Under the pieces are notes generated by a model. It saw only the letters and a program-made list of their open reading frames with translations. It ran no database searches and was not told where the DNA came from. Positions 23,625 through 34,536 of a DNA stretch of 64,000 bases are shown here, piece by piece (within the stretch, counting starts at the first letter, position 1; each line of letters starts with the position of its first letter). A program made the translations under genes and the position numbers. The stretch lies in contig JACCLO010000010.1 of the NCBI GenBank assembly GCA_029448655.1, positions 310,001-374,000 of the forward strand, read 5' to 3'. This DNA comes from Wolfiporia cocos (taxonomy: Eukaryota; Basidiomycota; Agaricomycetes; Polyporales; Phaeolaceae).

Positions 23625-25860
23625 TGGCGACGGTGGTGGCGGGGGCCGATGTTCCTGCTGATGTTGAGTCAGCCGTTATGTCACAGATAATGCGAAAGCA
23701 TAATATCATAGACGTTACGGAGCAATAACTAGGGTACATTACCCGTACGTGGCGCCGGCATACATGGCCTACACCATAGAGTGTCTAATAGGCGCCGAGT
23801 GTGGGAATATGAACTGCAGATATAGCTGGACCCTCGATAGCAGCATGAGCTGTTATCATAGCCCTTTTGGGGGAGTGGCTATTATGCCACTCATAAGCAC
23901 GTTGCATTGGGTCCGCAGCGCATCTTGTGATACGTTACTTCCTCCCAGATCGTTCGGGCACGATACGTCTTGCCATCCGTGGGGGGCGCCGAGTACGGCT
24001 TCTTGCCAGAAGCCTGTCCCTTTCCACTACCCGAAGGAGCAGCCGTGGTCTTTCCAGATGCGGCAGCTGCCTCCTTCGCCCTTTGCTGTTCGGCCCGCTG
24101 AGCGGCAGGCACGAACGTTCCCACAGCCTTGTCCGCGGCAAGCTTGGGACACTTGTTGAAGTAGTGTCCCGTCTGCTTGCAGTAGGTGCAGACGGCGTTG
24201 GCGGTGTCGGCGGGGGCTTTGGCGGGCGCCTTTCCCTTGTTCTTTTTCTTCTCCGACTTCTTTGCAGAAGCGGAGGACGTCTCCTTCTTTTCGGCAGGGG
24301 CCGAGTCCTTCTTGCCGGCCTTCTCGAAAATGGAACCCTTGATCTTGTCTGGATATGACGTTTGGTACATTTCCAGAGCGAAGTCGATGAGGGGCTCGAT
24401 GTCGGTCGGGGCCTTGAAGAACGGGGTCTTTCCGAGGACGTTTAAGGTGTCCTTGACCTTTTCGGGGAGTGTTTCGGTGAACTCCCACACCAGGGTCTCG
24501 TTGGCGGTTTCCGAGAGACGGCCGAGGGTGCGGAAACGCTCGCAGTAGTTGAAGTAGTTCGACTCGGCAAGCTCCTTGCCCTTGGTCCTGTAGTAACCTC
24601 AGATCTCCTTCTTCGCAATTTCCTTGTCCGTCATCTTACCGTATTGGACCATCACTGATTTGGTGAAGTCCTCCCACGTGCTGAGGGGTTCGCCGTTCCT
24701 CGCCTTCTTGATGAGAGGCGAGAAGAACTTGTAGGCGTCCCCTGTTACCCGGAACAGGGCGGTGGTGATGCGGTCGTGGTCGTCGTAGACGCAGAGAGTA
24801 CCAAAGTAGAGACCCATTTTCTCCACCCATTCCTGGGCGTCACCTTGCCAGATGACCCGGAAAATTCGGGCGGAGGGGGGATTTTCAGGTTTTGTGGCAG
24901 ACCTGGAATCTGCGGTGCGACGGCTGCTGCAGCTGCGGCTGCGGCTTGTGCGACGGCAGCGGCCTCGGCTGCGCAGCTGCGGGCGGTGCTGGGGGCCGGT
25001 GCGGGTTCTGGAGCTGGCTCTTCTGGAGGTGTCCGGACGCCTGGGGGATTTGGGACGGAGGGATTCTTGCGAATCCTCCGAAGTTCCTCATCCACCCTCT
25101 CCATGTGCTCCGCGAATGCATCCTCGAGGTCATCGATCCGAGTCCGGTAGTTCTCCTGGAGTAGCTTCTCCATTTTGGAGAGCTTGGTGGTATACTCCTG
25201 TCGGAGTTCCCTGCCGAGTTCCACCACAGTGGACACCATGTCATTCCGAATCGACCGGACCGCTTCAGCCAGTTCATCTTGGGCCTGATGTTCGATTGCC
25301 CTGGATTGCCCAACCAGGGAGTCGATTCTGCCATGGATTCGCTCCAGGCGGGCGTGTACCATGTGCCCGAGGACGTCGAGCCGGTCGTGGGTAACAGCCG
25401 CACTTCGTTGCACAGCTGTGTCCAAGATCGCCCCATGGAGGGGGGCATCCACTTTGTGTTGGTCTTCCTCTGGGAGGTAGACCTTGAGCCCTCTTTCGAC
25501 TTCGTTGTTCATACGGCGAACTGGGCCCGAAAATTCTATTGCTAGAGTTGTGACGGGCCCGATCTCCCTGGTGCGTCGGGCTGGTGGATACCCAGTGATG
25601 GGTGTTCCGGGACGTGATCCCATTGGGTTTGCGGGGGAGTCCCTTTGTGGGGGAACTTCCTCTTCTTCTTCCTCTTCTTCCTCGCTCAGGTTCTCTAGGG
25701 GAACCGGAGATGGAGTCTTTGAGGGTCCGGCTTCCGGAGTCACGGGGCCTTCCAAGCGGAGGCGCATGCGACGGGCCTTGGGAGCAGATAGTGCGCTGTT
25801 GGCTGGGGTGGTAGACATTGTGAATCTGTTTGTGACGAATGTTAGTTTCCGGTTACTCAT
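23563..25860 (-). pseudogene. Element C gag, interrupted
   Basis: Starts MSNRKLTFVTN at 25860 and follows D's Gag: acidic stretch, coiled coil, Ala-rich linker, capsid-like region and zinc knuckle CTYCKQTGHYFNKC near 24170. It is broken by a frameshift near 24750-24840, a TGA after KKEI near 24600 where D has Arg, and the 254-bp insertion at 23679. Confidence 0.9.
23679..23932 (+). mobile_element. Short 254-bp insertion with TG...TA ends in element C gag
   Basis: Bounded by CGTTA at 23674-23678 and 23933-23937. Ends are TGTCACAG and CTTGTGATA. It interrupts gag between TIWEEVT and the Ala/Pro-rich tail. No coding potential. It may be a short solo LTR or a deleted non-autonomous element. Confidence 0.8.
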
Positions 25861-26618
25861 TGTCTTAGATTCTTAAAGAAGGGTTTTTGGTTTGAAAGCT
25901 GCAACTTTCGTTATAGATCACACTCGCACTCTATTTCAGAGTTAAAAGATGATAGTATTTCTACTATACAATCGCGAGTATATCCTCTTCTACCGAAGTA
26001 GTCGAGGGCCCTGCCACCTTGTCAGGTGGTGTTACACCGAAGGCAAAAGAAATTTGTAGCGCTACGCATTCTGCTATGATACGAGCCAAGTCCGTACGCC
26101 AATCCGAGAAGGAAATGTTGCCGAGCTGTTTACAGTACTTTTTCATAATTCTCCACTCTCTATTGGTGATACTCCCCCATCTCGCTCTGTCCTTTACGTT
26201 ATCCACCAAGTCCTCTAATTCTACTACCATATTATGGAAACGGATGTCGTTTTCCATATGGAAGCCTGGGTAATTAGGGGGGGTGTATCACAAGATGGGA
26301 CCGTCCAGCTATGCTCCTAAACTCCTAAGGCGCAGCCTAGTTCGGCTATGTCGAAGGAGAGCTCAAGTACGTTATGATATAAGAGATAACCCCCAGATAG
26401 GTGTCGAGATCGGGGTAGAGCGGGCACTCAGAGGGGAGGTATCACCAAGAGGGCCTAAGCCCGTACGATGAGAATATTAGGTCTGAGGTGCTAAGACCTC
26501 AGACCGGACCTTATATACATGAGTGGACAGGTAACTACTAGGTATCTACCTGCCCTAACGTAAATGTCCGTGCGCAGCCCTATCGGCGTTGCTAAGACGT
26601 CGTTATGTATATGTAAGC

Positions 26619-27207
26619 TGTCACAGACTTACCTGTCTGTGCGACCCTGGACTCAGGGGAACCCTCACAAGCCTGTATAGACGTGAGCCAGCGGCCACGA
26701 CGAACTCATACGGCCAACCCTAGGTGAACTCATAAGTCCATCCCGAGGGTGCTCAGCCACCTAAGGCCCCGCAGCCGTCGCAGTCGCCGACCTTCAGACT
26801 AGGCAGACAAGATGAGGCCCCGGGCCAGCAGTAACGCAGACAGATGGTAAGAGAGGAGCATTACGCTCATTGACGAGAATCCTAAAGATGGGGCTGTAAG
26901 GCCACCATCTTGTCGTATATATACATGTGTGAGCGTAGTACCTACGAGCCCAGCCCTAAAGTAATGGTCCGTTCGCATTATCTACAGGGCACATGACAAG
27001 TAACGCTACATGTAACAATGTGACCATGAGTGACCGTATGAGGAGGCGCGCGCTACCCTACAGCGCTAACCGATGCAGTCAGGTGATCTATATACTCGAG
27101 AGCTAACGTGAGACAAAGCGTTAGTGTAGCGGAGCGGCGTACGCCTAGCGCCGCCCATACAGCTAACGTGAGTGGAGTCAGGTACCCCCCCAGGGATATC
27201 CGTGACA
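26619..27207 (-). repeat. 3' LTR of the TRIM-like element
   Basis: 589 bp. On the minus strand it starts TGTCACGGATAT and ends GTCTGTGACA. A TATATATAC box sits near 26922. Confidence 0.9.
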
Positions 27208-27903
27208 TTACCCCCCCTCTCGAAAAACGTCGTCTCTGACGTTCTATCTGGAAGACTACGACACTCACTTCCTTGGTTTCATGTTTAACCCACGGCCCAT
27301 TCCTTCTTTGCGGAAGATGGGGAGCCCCCGAGGGCGCGGTCCGTCCGCCGGTGGTGGAGTGAAGGGGTCGCTTTCGGTATCGGTTCGGTATTCGTCGCTA
27401 AGGTTACTGGGTTATTTTTTAAATGGGGTCCCCGTCGTCCCCGTGTACCTCCGCTTGCCTACTCGCGTACCCGTCATATTCGATAGTCGGTCGTATCTTG
27501 ATATAATCTGTCCTTCGTGACCGTCGGTGTGGGGTTGGAGACCCTTGCGGGTTCCTTCGCATACCCACTGGTCAAGACTTCTTGTCGCTTGCTCCTGCCG
27601 CCCAGGGATAATGGCCGTCGATGCGCTAGCCTCCGTACTCATACTACAACCCCGCGGGGTCAGCAGACGGAAGGCATCAGACGCGGCTTACACCGGTCGA
27701 TCCCTGCTACCTTGGTTCAAAGGGGGCGGTCTTGATTATTCACTCCCTACGGCCGCTTTGCCTGGTGTAATGCTTCGTGGGGGCTCGTAAGACTACGGAC
27801 CGTCGGCGCTTCTACCGACGGCTGCCCCGCCGCATTGCCATGGCGACCTGTAGGTGGAAAACCCTCGGCCCCAACGCAGTTCGCGCCGGAGGGGAGGTAA
27901 ACT

Positions 27904-27915
27904 ATCTTTAGGATT
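27904..27915 (-). promoter_or_regulatory. Putative self-priming primer-binding site of the TRIM-like element
   Basis: 12 nt lying 1 nt inside the 5' LTR. They are perfectly complementary in the transcript to the 12 nt at 28176-28187 at the predicted RNA 5' end. Confidence 0.7.
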
Positions 27916-27916
27916 A

Positions 27917-28505
27917 TGTCACAGACTTACCTGTCTGTGCGACCCTGGACTCAGGGGAACCCTCACAAGCCTGTATAGACGTGAGCCAGCGGCCACGACG
28001 AACTCATACGGCCAACCCTAGGTGAACTCATAAGTCCATCCCGAGGGTGCTCAGCCACCTAAGGCCCCGCAGCCGTCGCAGTCGCCGACCTTCAGACTAG
28101 GCAGACAAGATGAGGCCCCGGGCCAGCAGTAACGCAGACAGATGGTAAGAGAGGAGCATTACGCTCATTGACGAGAATCCTAAAGATGGGGCTGTAAGGC
28201 CACCATCTTGTCGTATATATACATGTGTGAGCGTAGTACCTACGAGCCCAGCCCTAAAGTAATGGTCCGTTCGCATTATCTACAGGGCACATGACAAGTA
28301 ACGCTACATGTAACAATGTGACCATGAGTGACCGTATGAGGAGGCGCGCGCTACCCTACAGCGCTAACCGATGCAGTCAGGTGATCTATATACTCGAGAG
28401 CTAACGTGAGACAAAGCGTTAGTGTAGCGGAGCGGCGTACGCCTAGCGCCGCCCATACAGCTAACGTGAGTGGAGTCAGGTACCCCCCCAGGGATATCCG
28501 TGACA
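27917..28505 (-). repeat. 5' LTR of the TRIM-like element
   Basis: 589 bp, apparently identical to the other LTR. The block AATCCTAAAGAT at 28176-28187 (plus-strand text) marks the probable transcript start on the minus strand, about 34 nt after its TATA box. Confidence 0.9.
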
Positions 28506-30684
28506 TAAGCGGCCGGCCAGTAATGGCGGCCGCCGATCTGTCATTGACAAGGCGTCAGCGGCCCGGGCTAAGGGGGCGCTTCGACGCGGTGTCGTGATTG
28601 TAAGGTCAGGTGCCGCTACGCGGTCACCTGCCTACGCGTCGTGATCACGTGACTTACTCTTCAGTATGTGATACACAAGTCGGACGCGTCCCGTAATGGG
28701 CGCGCCGCATGGCTTAGGCCTTAAGGGCTTTAGTGAGGACCCTTGGACTCGTATATAGGTGCCTTACATGTTATAAGACGAGGGAAAAGGTTGTTATTAC
28801 CTTTCTTGTGACATCACCCCCTCGTCTAGCTTCATGGGCCCCATGAAGTACCTATTCGGCCTCCTGTCGGTATTCTTCAGGTCTAGCGTGCCACCGCTGA
28901 CCAGGTTTCCAAGCCTATAAACTGCCTTGTCAGGCAGAACCCGTAGGTTTTTGTTTTTCTTCATCTGGTTATGCGCTAATTCCTGCCTTCGGCCTTGCTT
29001 AAGGGCCATGCCGGAGGGTACCGGAGGCATGTCGGGGTGCGCTATGGATGTGGCGGCCTTGCTTAAGGGCGGTGCCTGGGGTGCGCCCGCGTTTTTACGC
29101 CTTGCGGGGCTTATGCTTGTATGTGAGTGTGGCGGTGTCGGAGAGGGGTCCGGTTGCGTTCCGGTCCCGGTGCGGTGCTGTGTACTTGGATGGCCTATCC
29201 CAGCGTGCGCTGCTGCAATCCCTTGGTGTGCGTGTTTTTCGCTGTCCTTGGTTGCTCTCTTTCTCACTTTGCTGGCTGCTCCGGTCGTCGTCTTATGCCT
29301 AAGCGGGCGGATGGCGACGTCGCGGTCCGGAGAGCTGCGGGGGGGTCAAGCGTTGTGGCGGTGGATCCTTTCCCTCGCGCGTTGGCTTGCGCGTTGGATC
29401 CTCAAGCTTCGGCGGGCCTGCCCGTTCGGCAGGTCCTGGCCTATCGTTGAGGTACGTGCCGTGTTTGCACGTCCTCGCCCTATGTGCAGAGAGGTTGGGG
29501 GCCTCTCCGCAGGGTTCAGCGTTGCTCCTTCTGCACTAGCCCTCCGCGTCCTTGGCAGGTACGTGGGGCCTTCTCGCGTCTTACGGAGGTTGCCGGAGTG
29601 GCGGTGTCAGTGGAGGAGGCGGCGGTGCGTTCGTCGTTGTTCGACGTATGGCGTGCGGCGGTGTTATGCTGCAGGGGCCTGTCGCTGGTGTCGCCTACGT
29701 TCCTCGGCGGTGCCGTTGGGTGCCTTAGAGGGTGGCTTCTCCCTATTCGACCGGCGGGGGTGTTATGCCGTGGGATGACCGGGGGCTCGCCTTTCAGGTT
29801 TATGCCCGGCCGGACCACCCATTGTCGTTGCCCGAAGGCTTTGCTGCGCTGCGCGCCGGAGGACCGACGCGGCGTGCGGGAAGGGGTGGCGCGGTTGGTG
29901 AAGCGGGCGGCGCCGCTGTTCGACTCGGTACGCGGGGCGGGTTGCCTTGACGACGGAGCGTCTTAGCGGCCCCTGCTTGCGCTGCCTTGGCAGGGCTTAT
30001 GCGGGGCGCGCTTGGTGGCTATGGCGTGCGGCGGTGTCGTTATGCTGCAGGGGCCTTTGCGGTGCGTGGTCCGTTTGACCGGAATGGTCGTTGTCGCTGC
30101 CGGAGAGGTTCGGCGGGGGTGCGCTTATGGGCTCGGATGCCCTATGGCCTATGTTACGGCCTATGCGTCTTGTACGGTCCTGGACGGGGGTCCATTTGGT
30201 GTGTTTTACCCAAGCGCATGCCCGGACGGGCAGAGGCGGCCCCGCGCTCTAGAGGTGCGCGGGCAGGGTGTCCCCTCGGGTCGTCCATCGGATTCGTCGC
30301 GCGGTTGTTAACCCAGGCAGCGCTGGGGTTCCCAGTTGTTAGGGCGGATGGTGCCGCCGTTCGCCAGGTTTTGCGGTGGACTGACACACCGGCGGATCGT
30401 CTTCATCCGTCTCGCCAGCACTATCCCTCAGGGCCCTTGACAGGTGCCCCTTGGCCTATGCGCCTTACGGGAGAGTCTTCGGCGGAGGTGGGCTTGGCTG
30501 TGATACGGCCGCCCTCTTTACTCCACAGGGTCGCTGTCTTCAGCGACGCTTACTGGGGGCTCGTACTTGTACGGACCGCCTGCCTGTTGCGCAAGGTCGG
30601 CTGCCCCGCTGCGTCGCATTAGCCTCCTGCGTGAAAGACCCTCGCTGCCCCCAAGGCTTAGTTCAGAGGGGGGAGGAGGTAGAA

Positions 30685-30697
30685 CAGACCTATTATT
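30685..30697 (-). promoter_or_regulatory. Putative self-priming primer-binding site of the 636-bp-LTR element
   Basis: 13 nt, 1 nt inside the 5' LTR. Twelve of 13 positions are complementary to the predicted transcript start at 30886-30898. Confidence 0.6.
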
Positions 30698-30698
30698 A

Positions 30699-31334
30699 TA
30701 TCACAAGATGGGACCGTCCAGCTATGCTCCTAAACTCCTAAGGCGCAGCCTAGTTTGGCTATGTCGAAGGAGAGCTCAAGTACGTTATGATATAAGAGGT
30801 AACCCCCAGATAGGTGTCGAGGTCGGGGTAGAGCGGGCACTCAGAGGGGAGGTATCACCAAGAGGGCCTAAGCCCGTACGATGAGAATATTAGGTCTGAG
30901 GTGCTAAGACCTCAGACCGGACCTTATATACATGAGTGGACAGGTAACTACTAGGTATCTACCTGCCCTAACGTAAATGTCCATGCGCAGCCCTATCGGC
31001 GTTGCTAAGACGTCGTTATGTATATGTAAGCGGCCGGCCAGTAATGGCGGCCGCCGATCTGTCATTGACAAGGCGTCAGCGGCCCGGGCTAAGGGGGCGC
31101 TTCGACGCGGTGTCGTGATCGTGAGGTCAGGTGCCGCTACGCGGTCACCTGCCTACGCGTCGTGATCACGTGACTTACTCTTCAGTACGTGATACACAAG
31201 TCGGACGCGTCCCGTAATGGGCGCGCCGCATGGCTTAGGCCTTAAGGGCTTTAGTGAGGACCCTTGGACTCGTATATAGGTGCCTTACATGTTATAAGAC
31301 GAGGGAAAAGGTTGTTATTACCTTTCTTGTGACA
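30699..31334 (-). repeat. 5' LTR of the 636-bp-LTR element
   Basis: 636 bp. On the minus strand a TATATAAGG box is followed 32 nt later by CAGACCTAATATT (30886-30898). Near 30891-30919 there is a palindrome, GGTCTGAGGT with ACCTCAGACC. Confidence 0.9.
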
Positions 31335-31846
31335 GGGTGGTTGGCGGTAGGTGTGAGACGAGTGAGAGTGCCTTCTAGCATGGGGATAACTTGCGCGCAT
31401 GCTTGGAGAGGCTTCTTCTTCCCGAAGATGAGGGAAGGGTCGAGAATCTTGTGGTTGGCCGGGACAGAAGGTCCGGCCGCCGGGCTGGAGAGGCGGAGGG
31501 CCAGTGAAGAAGCTGCTTGTTTGACTTTCTTGGTGGCTTGTTTGGCGGCGATTCGCTTATTCAGCTTATCGTGGGCGAGCTTGAGCTTGTTGAGTTCACG
31601 GAGTTCGATGAAGTTCTCCATGGCGGTAATGGAAGCGGCTAGCTTCTCTTCCTCTGTCCAGATGCGCTTGGCGAGCGGAACTGGTTTGGGAGGTCGAGGA
31701 GCGGGTTTCCCAGCCTCAGCAATGTGCTTCGGCATGTGAACGGGAATCTCCCAAAGATGGAGTTTCCCAGTTTTACGTAGGGGGCAGTGGAGGAGCCACG
31801 GGTGCGACGGGAACGCGGGGCATGGTCTAGAAAGTGCAGCCTTCAT

Positions 31847-32690
31847 GAGAAACGAAGTTTTCCAGTGATACGTCCAAGAACAGGAATGAAAGGGATTATG
31901 TAAGGTAGGGTAGTGGACTCCTTTTCAGGAGCAAAGAAGGTGTACTACGGGGCATAATTACTCTTATGTTGCGCGCAAACCCTGTGCCGAGACGGCGCGG
32001 ATATTTGCATGACCCTAATGGTCAGAGGCGCCGACTCCAGGGGTAGAGTTGCTGACTGCCAGGCCGGTTCCTGGGTCAGATAATTGGGATTCGGATACAC
32101 GACACCGCCCCGGAGGGACGATGCCGGAAAGTGGCTGGGATTTTACATCCCTTGGCCTGTCCATGCTTCAACAATGAGGTTGCCGTCTGTAGCCACATGG
32201 GTGTCACATCAGGGCTAAAAACCCACCATCGATCAAAGATCGTGAGACACCAGCGCTCCACGTCCCGAGGGAGTGGGCCACGCGGCTCTCTTCTGATGGG
32301 GCCCCAAATCCGTTTAACCCATGCGCACACACCGAGCTGCCCGGAGGACTTATGCTGTTGGCTACCGTGCGTGACCTATGGCAGGGTGATTTTTTACGTC
32401 ACCCCCCTCACTGCTTTTCCCATAACGGGTTCAAAGCAGGTCCCTTACGCCTGGGAGGCGGCTTTGGAAAATTCCCATGCCATCATAATGATGACCCTGT
32501 TGGTAGCGATGGGGCCCTGAACAAGGCTTGCCATGGCAGGGGGTTGGGCGCACACAGGCAGACCGTCCCTTATTCCCAACAGGTGGGTCTTAACCGCTCA
32601 CAGTCCAAGCTTGTCAGCAAGGACCGTGTCTCCTTAACCCTGGAGTCCGGGTTAGGTAGGCCTCCTGCCTAAAAAGGTGGTGTGGCTTCC
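31847..32690 (-). other. Long 5' leader of element C
   Basis: Colinear with 34720-35557 of D. No long frame is conserved, although short frames occur. It continues at 33312-33491 beyond the solo LTR. Confidence 0.8.
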
Positions 32691-33311
32691 TGTCACGGAT
32701 GAACCCAGGGGGTCACTGTACGTCTCCTCGCCTTAGTTGTATGTGCGGCGCTAGACGTACGCCGCACCGCTACGCTAACGCTACTCTCACGTCGCGCCCA
32801 GTTACTGTATATCACCTGACCGCTTGGTTAGCGCTGTAGGGTAGCGCGCGCCTCAGGTACAGTCACTTATGGTCACAGTATGTCATGTAGCGTTACTTGT
32901 CACCTGATCCCTTAGATACGGCGCACAGGCCATCTCTTTAGGGCAGTACTAGTAGTATCCACGCTCATGTATATAAGATACGACAAGATGGGGCTTACTC
33001 CCCATCTTTAGGATTCTCGTCATTGAGCGCAAGCTCCTCTCTTACACTCAGTCTGTGTTGCTGCTGGCCCGGGGCCCACATCTCGCTTGCTAGTCTGTGA
33101 GCCTTCGACTTCGTCGTCTGGGGGCCTTGGTGGCTGGGCACCTGCAGGGTAGACCTATGAGTTCGTCACTGGCGGCTGGGCACCTTGTAAGTGGACCTAT
33201 GAGTTTGTCATGGCTGTCCTATGAGTACGGCGGTGCCGTTGCCTTGCACCTATGCAGGCGTGTGAGGATCCCCCTGTAGCCAGGGTCGCACAGACTGGTA
33301 AGTCTGTGACA
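32691..33311 (+). repeat. Solo LTR in element C leader
   Basis: 621 bp with target duplication CTTCC at 32686-32690 and 33312-33316. Starts TGTCACGG and ends GTCTGTGACA. It is a diverged relative of the TRIM-like element's LTR in the opposite orientation. A TATATAAGATACG box lies near 32970. Confidence 0.95.
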
Positions 33312-33478
33312 CTTCCCTGGTTGCCAATCCTCTGCCGAGGAAGGCGATGTATCCCCCAGATCTCAAATCTCACCCCAAACTCCTTGTCAGGAGTAGGGAT
33401 GTGTGCAGCAACGAGCAATATACCCCTGTAGGATAGAAACCCAGACCCAAGCGCAAGCGCAAGGGCGGCGGTAGGGGG

Positions 33479-33489
33479 AGATTTGTTCT
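33479..33489 (-). promoter_or_regulatory. Self-priming primer-binding site of element C
   Basis: Plus-strand text AGATTTGTTCT, two bases inside the 5' LTR. It is complementary in the transcript to the 11-nt block at 33604-33614 in the same LTR. Confidence 0.75.
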
Positions 33490-33836
33490 TATGACACAAA
33501 CTAGTTGTGGGATAACCTTATAAGCGACTTGAAGGAGTTGCTGGAGGTTGGTGAGGGGACTAGTAGGCGCAAGCAGAGATAATATGTGACTGTGCGAATG
33601 CAGAGAACAAATCTAAGGCTTATCCGCAGTGATAGCCCTACTTATATACATGCTTTGTTTGGTTACCAGTAAGGGAGCCAAACATGAAGACGGTGTGGAA
33701 GGGCAGTGCGGAGAATGCAGCGAATAGCAGGTCGCCGATACGTAGCGCGAGAGACCGGAATGTATGTGTGGGAATGCGAGAAAAACCCAGCACAGAATAC
33801 GATGGCCGCGAACGGTCGCGTAACGAATATACGTAG

Positions 33837-34536
33837 TGTCACAGATTTGGGACATGCCACTATTTTTCCCGTATTTTTACCTATTTATCTGGTATTTCTA
33901 CAACCTTGTAGACGTTTACGCTGCTAAGCGCCCGTCTACACGTACACGCAACCAAACAACACGTACACAACGCGGTATACGTCCACCTGTCATAACAACA
34001 CGTACATAATACGCCCGTACGCGTCAATGACTCAGCGGACTAACCTCCGGTGTCACGCGCCTTACTCATATCCCGATACCGGGCTATGTCAGTACAATTG
34101 GATAAGCGGCCCGCTCGTTATCACATGCCAATGCCCTTACGATTACTCATATCCCGATACCGGTATATAAGAATCACATGCATGGCTTACTAACGTAGCT
34201 ACAGCCACTTCCACAACATGGACCTACGGTCCAAACAAACGATCTTACTGGTGCGGCCATTACCGGTGCACATGGTCTATTGTAGTTTACGACTTAACCA
34301 TATTAGTTATGTCTGCGCACAGACCACCTTCATGTTTGGCTCCCTTACCGGTAACCAAACAAAGCATGTATATAAGTAGGGCTATCACTGCGGATAAGCC
34401 TTAGATTTGTTCTCTGCATTCGCACAGTTACATATCATCTCTGCCTGCGCCCACTAGTCTCCTCACCAACCTTCTGCAACTCCTTCAAGTCGCCTATAAG
34501 GTTATAAGTGTGAGTCCCACAGTCTAGTCTGTGTCA
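33837..34536 (+). repeat. 5' LTR of element D
   Basis: 700 bp, TGTCACAG to GTGTCA. The promoter TATATAAG is at 34369-34376. AGATTTGTTCT at 34403-34413 starts 34 nt after the TATA box and is the expected RNA 5' end. Confidence 0.95.
34369..34376 (+). promoter_or_regulatory. TATA box of element D LTR
   Basis: TATATAAG, conserved in the LTRs at 1, 7382, 33492 (inverted) and 43146. Confidence 0.75.

Larger units (their letters stand above)
26619..28505 (-). mobile_element. TRIM-like element with 589-bp LTRs
   Basis: Target duplication TAAGC at 26614-26618 and 28506-28510. LTRs 26619-27207 and 27917-28505 are equal in length and I saw no difference by eye. The internal region is 709 bp without a plausible gene. 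A tract reading TAATGTCACGG after a G-run on the minus strand is the polypurine tract at 27208-27220. It lies within the left LTR of the 636-bp-LTR element and is the youngest insertion there. Confidence 0.93.
26286..31334 (-). mobile_element. Non-autonomous LTR element with 636-bp LTRs (LARD-like)
   Basis: Target duplication GGGTG at 26281-26285 and 31335-31339. LTRs are 26286-28813 (636 bp once the nested TRIM-like element is removed) and 30699-31334 (636 bp). On the minus strand they start TGTCACAAG and end CTTGTGATA. The internal part is 28814-30698, about 1.9 kb, very GC-rich, without gag or pol. A purine-rich tract adjoins the left LTR on the minus strand. The interior holds diverged repeats, such as a GTTATGCTGCAGGGGCCT unit near 29663 and 30040. 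A minus-strand frame at 28797-29267 has no known domain. The putative priming site is at 30685-30697. Confidence 0.9.
25964..31846 (-). pseudogene. Element C ORF1, split by a 5-kb insertion
   Basis: The 5' part is at 31335-31846 and the 3' part at 25964-26281. The 636-bp-LTR element (26286-31334) sits between them. The target duplication GGGTG lies in the C-run region of ORF1. Like element A, this copy lacks the segment of about 95 bp near the N-terminus and has seven Cs at the run. The C-terminal half is intact and close to D. Confidence 0.85.

Noticed and set aside
26286..28813. Simple tandem duplication of the 26.6-28.5 kb segment
   Set aside because: The two repeated units are LTRs in direct orientation with a perfect TAAGC duplication and a polypurine tract, so an LTR element explains them.
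28927..30622. Long GC-rich frames on the plus strand inside the 636-bp-LTR element
   Set aside because: They are antisense to the element, have Cys/Arg/Gly-rich composition without domains, and no copy-to-copy support is available.
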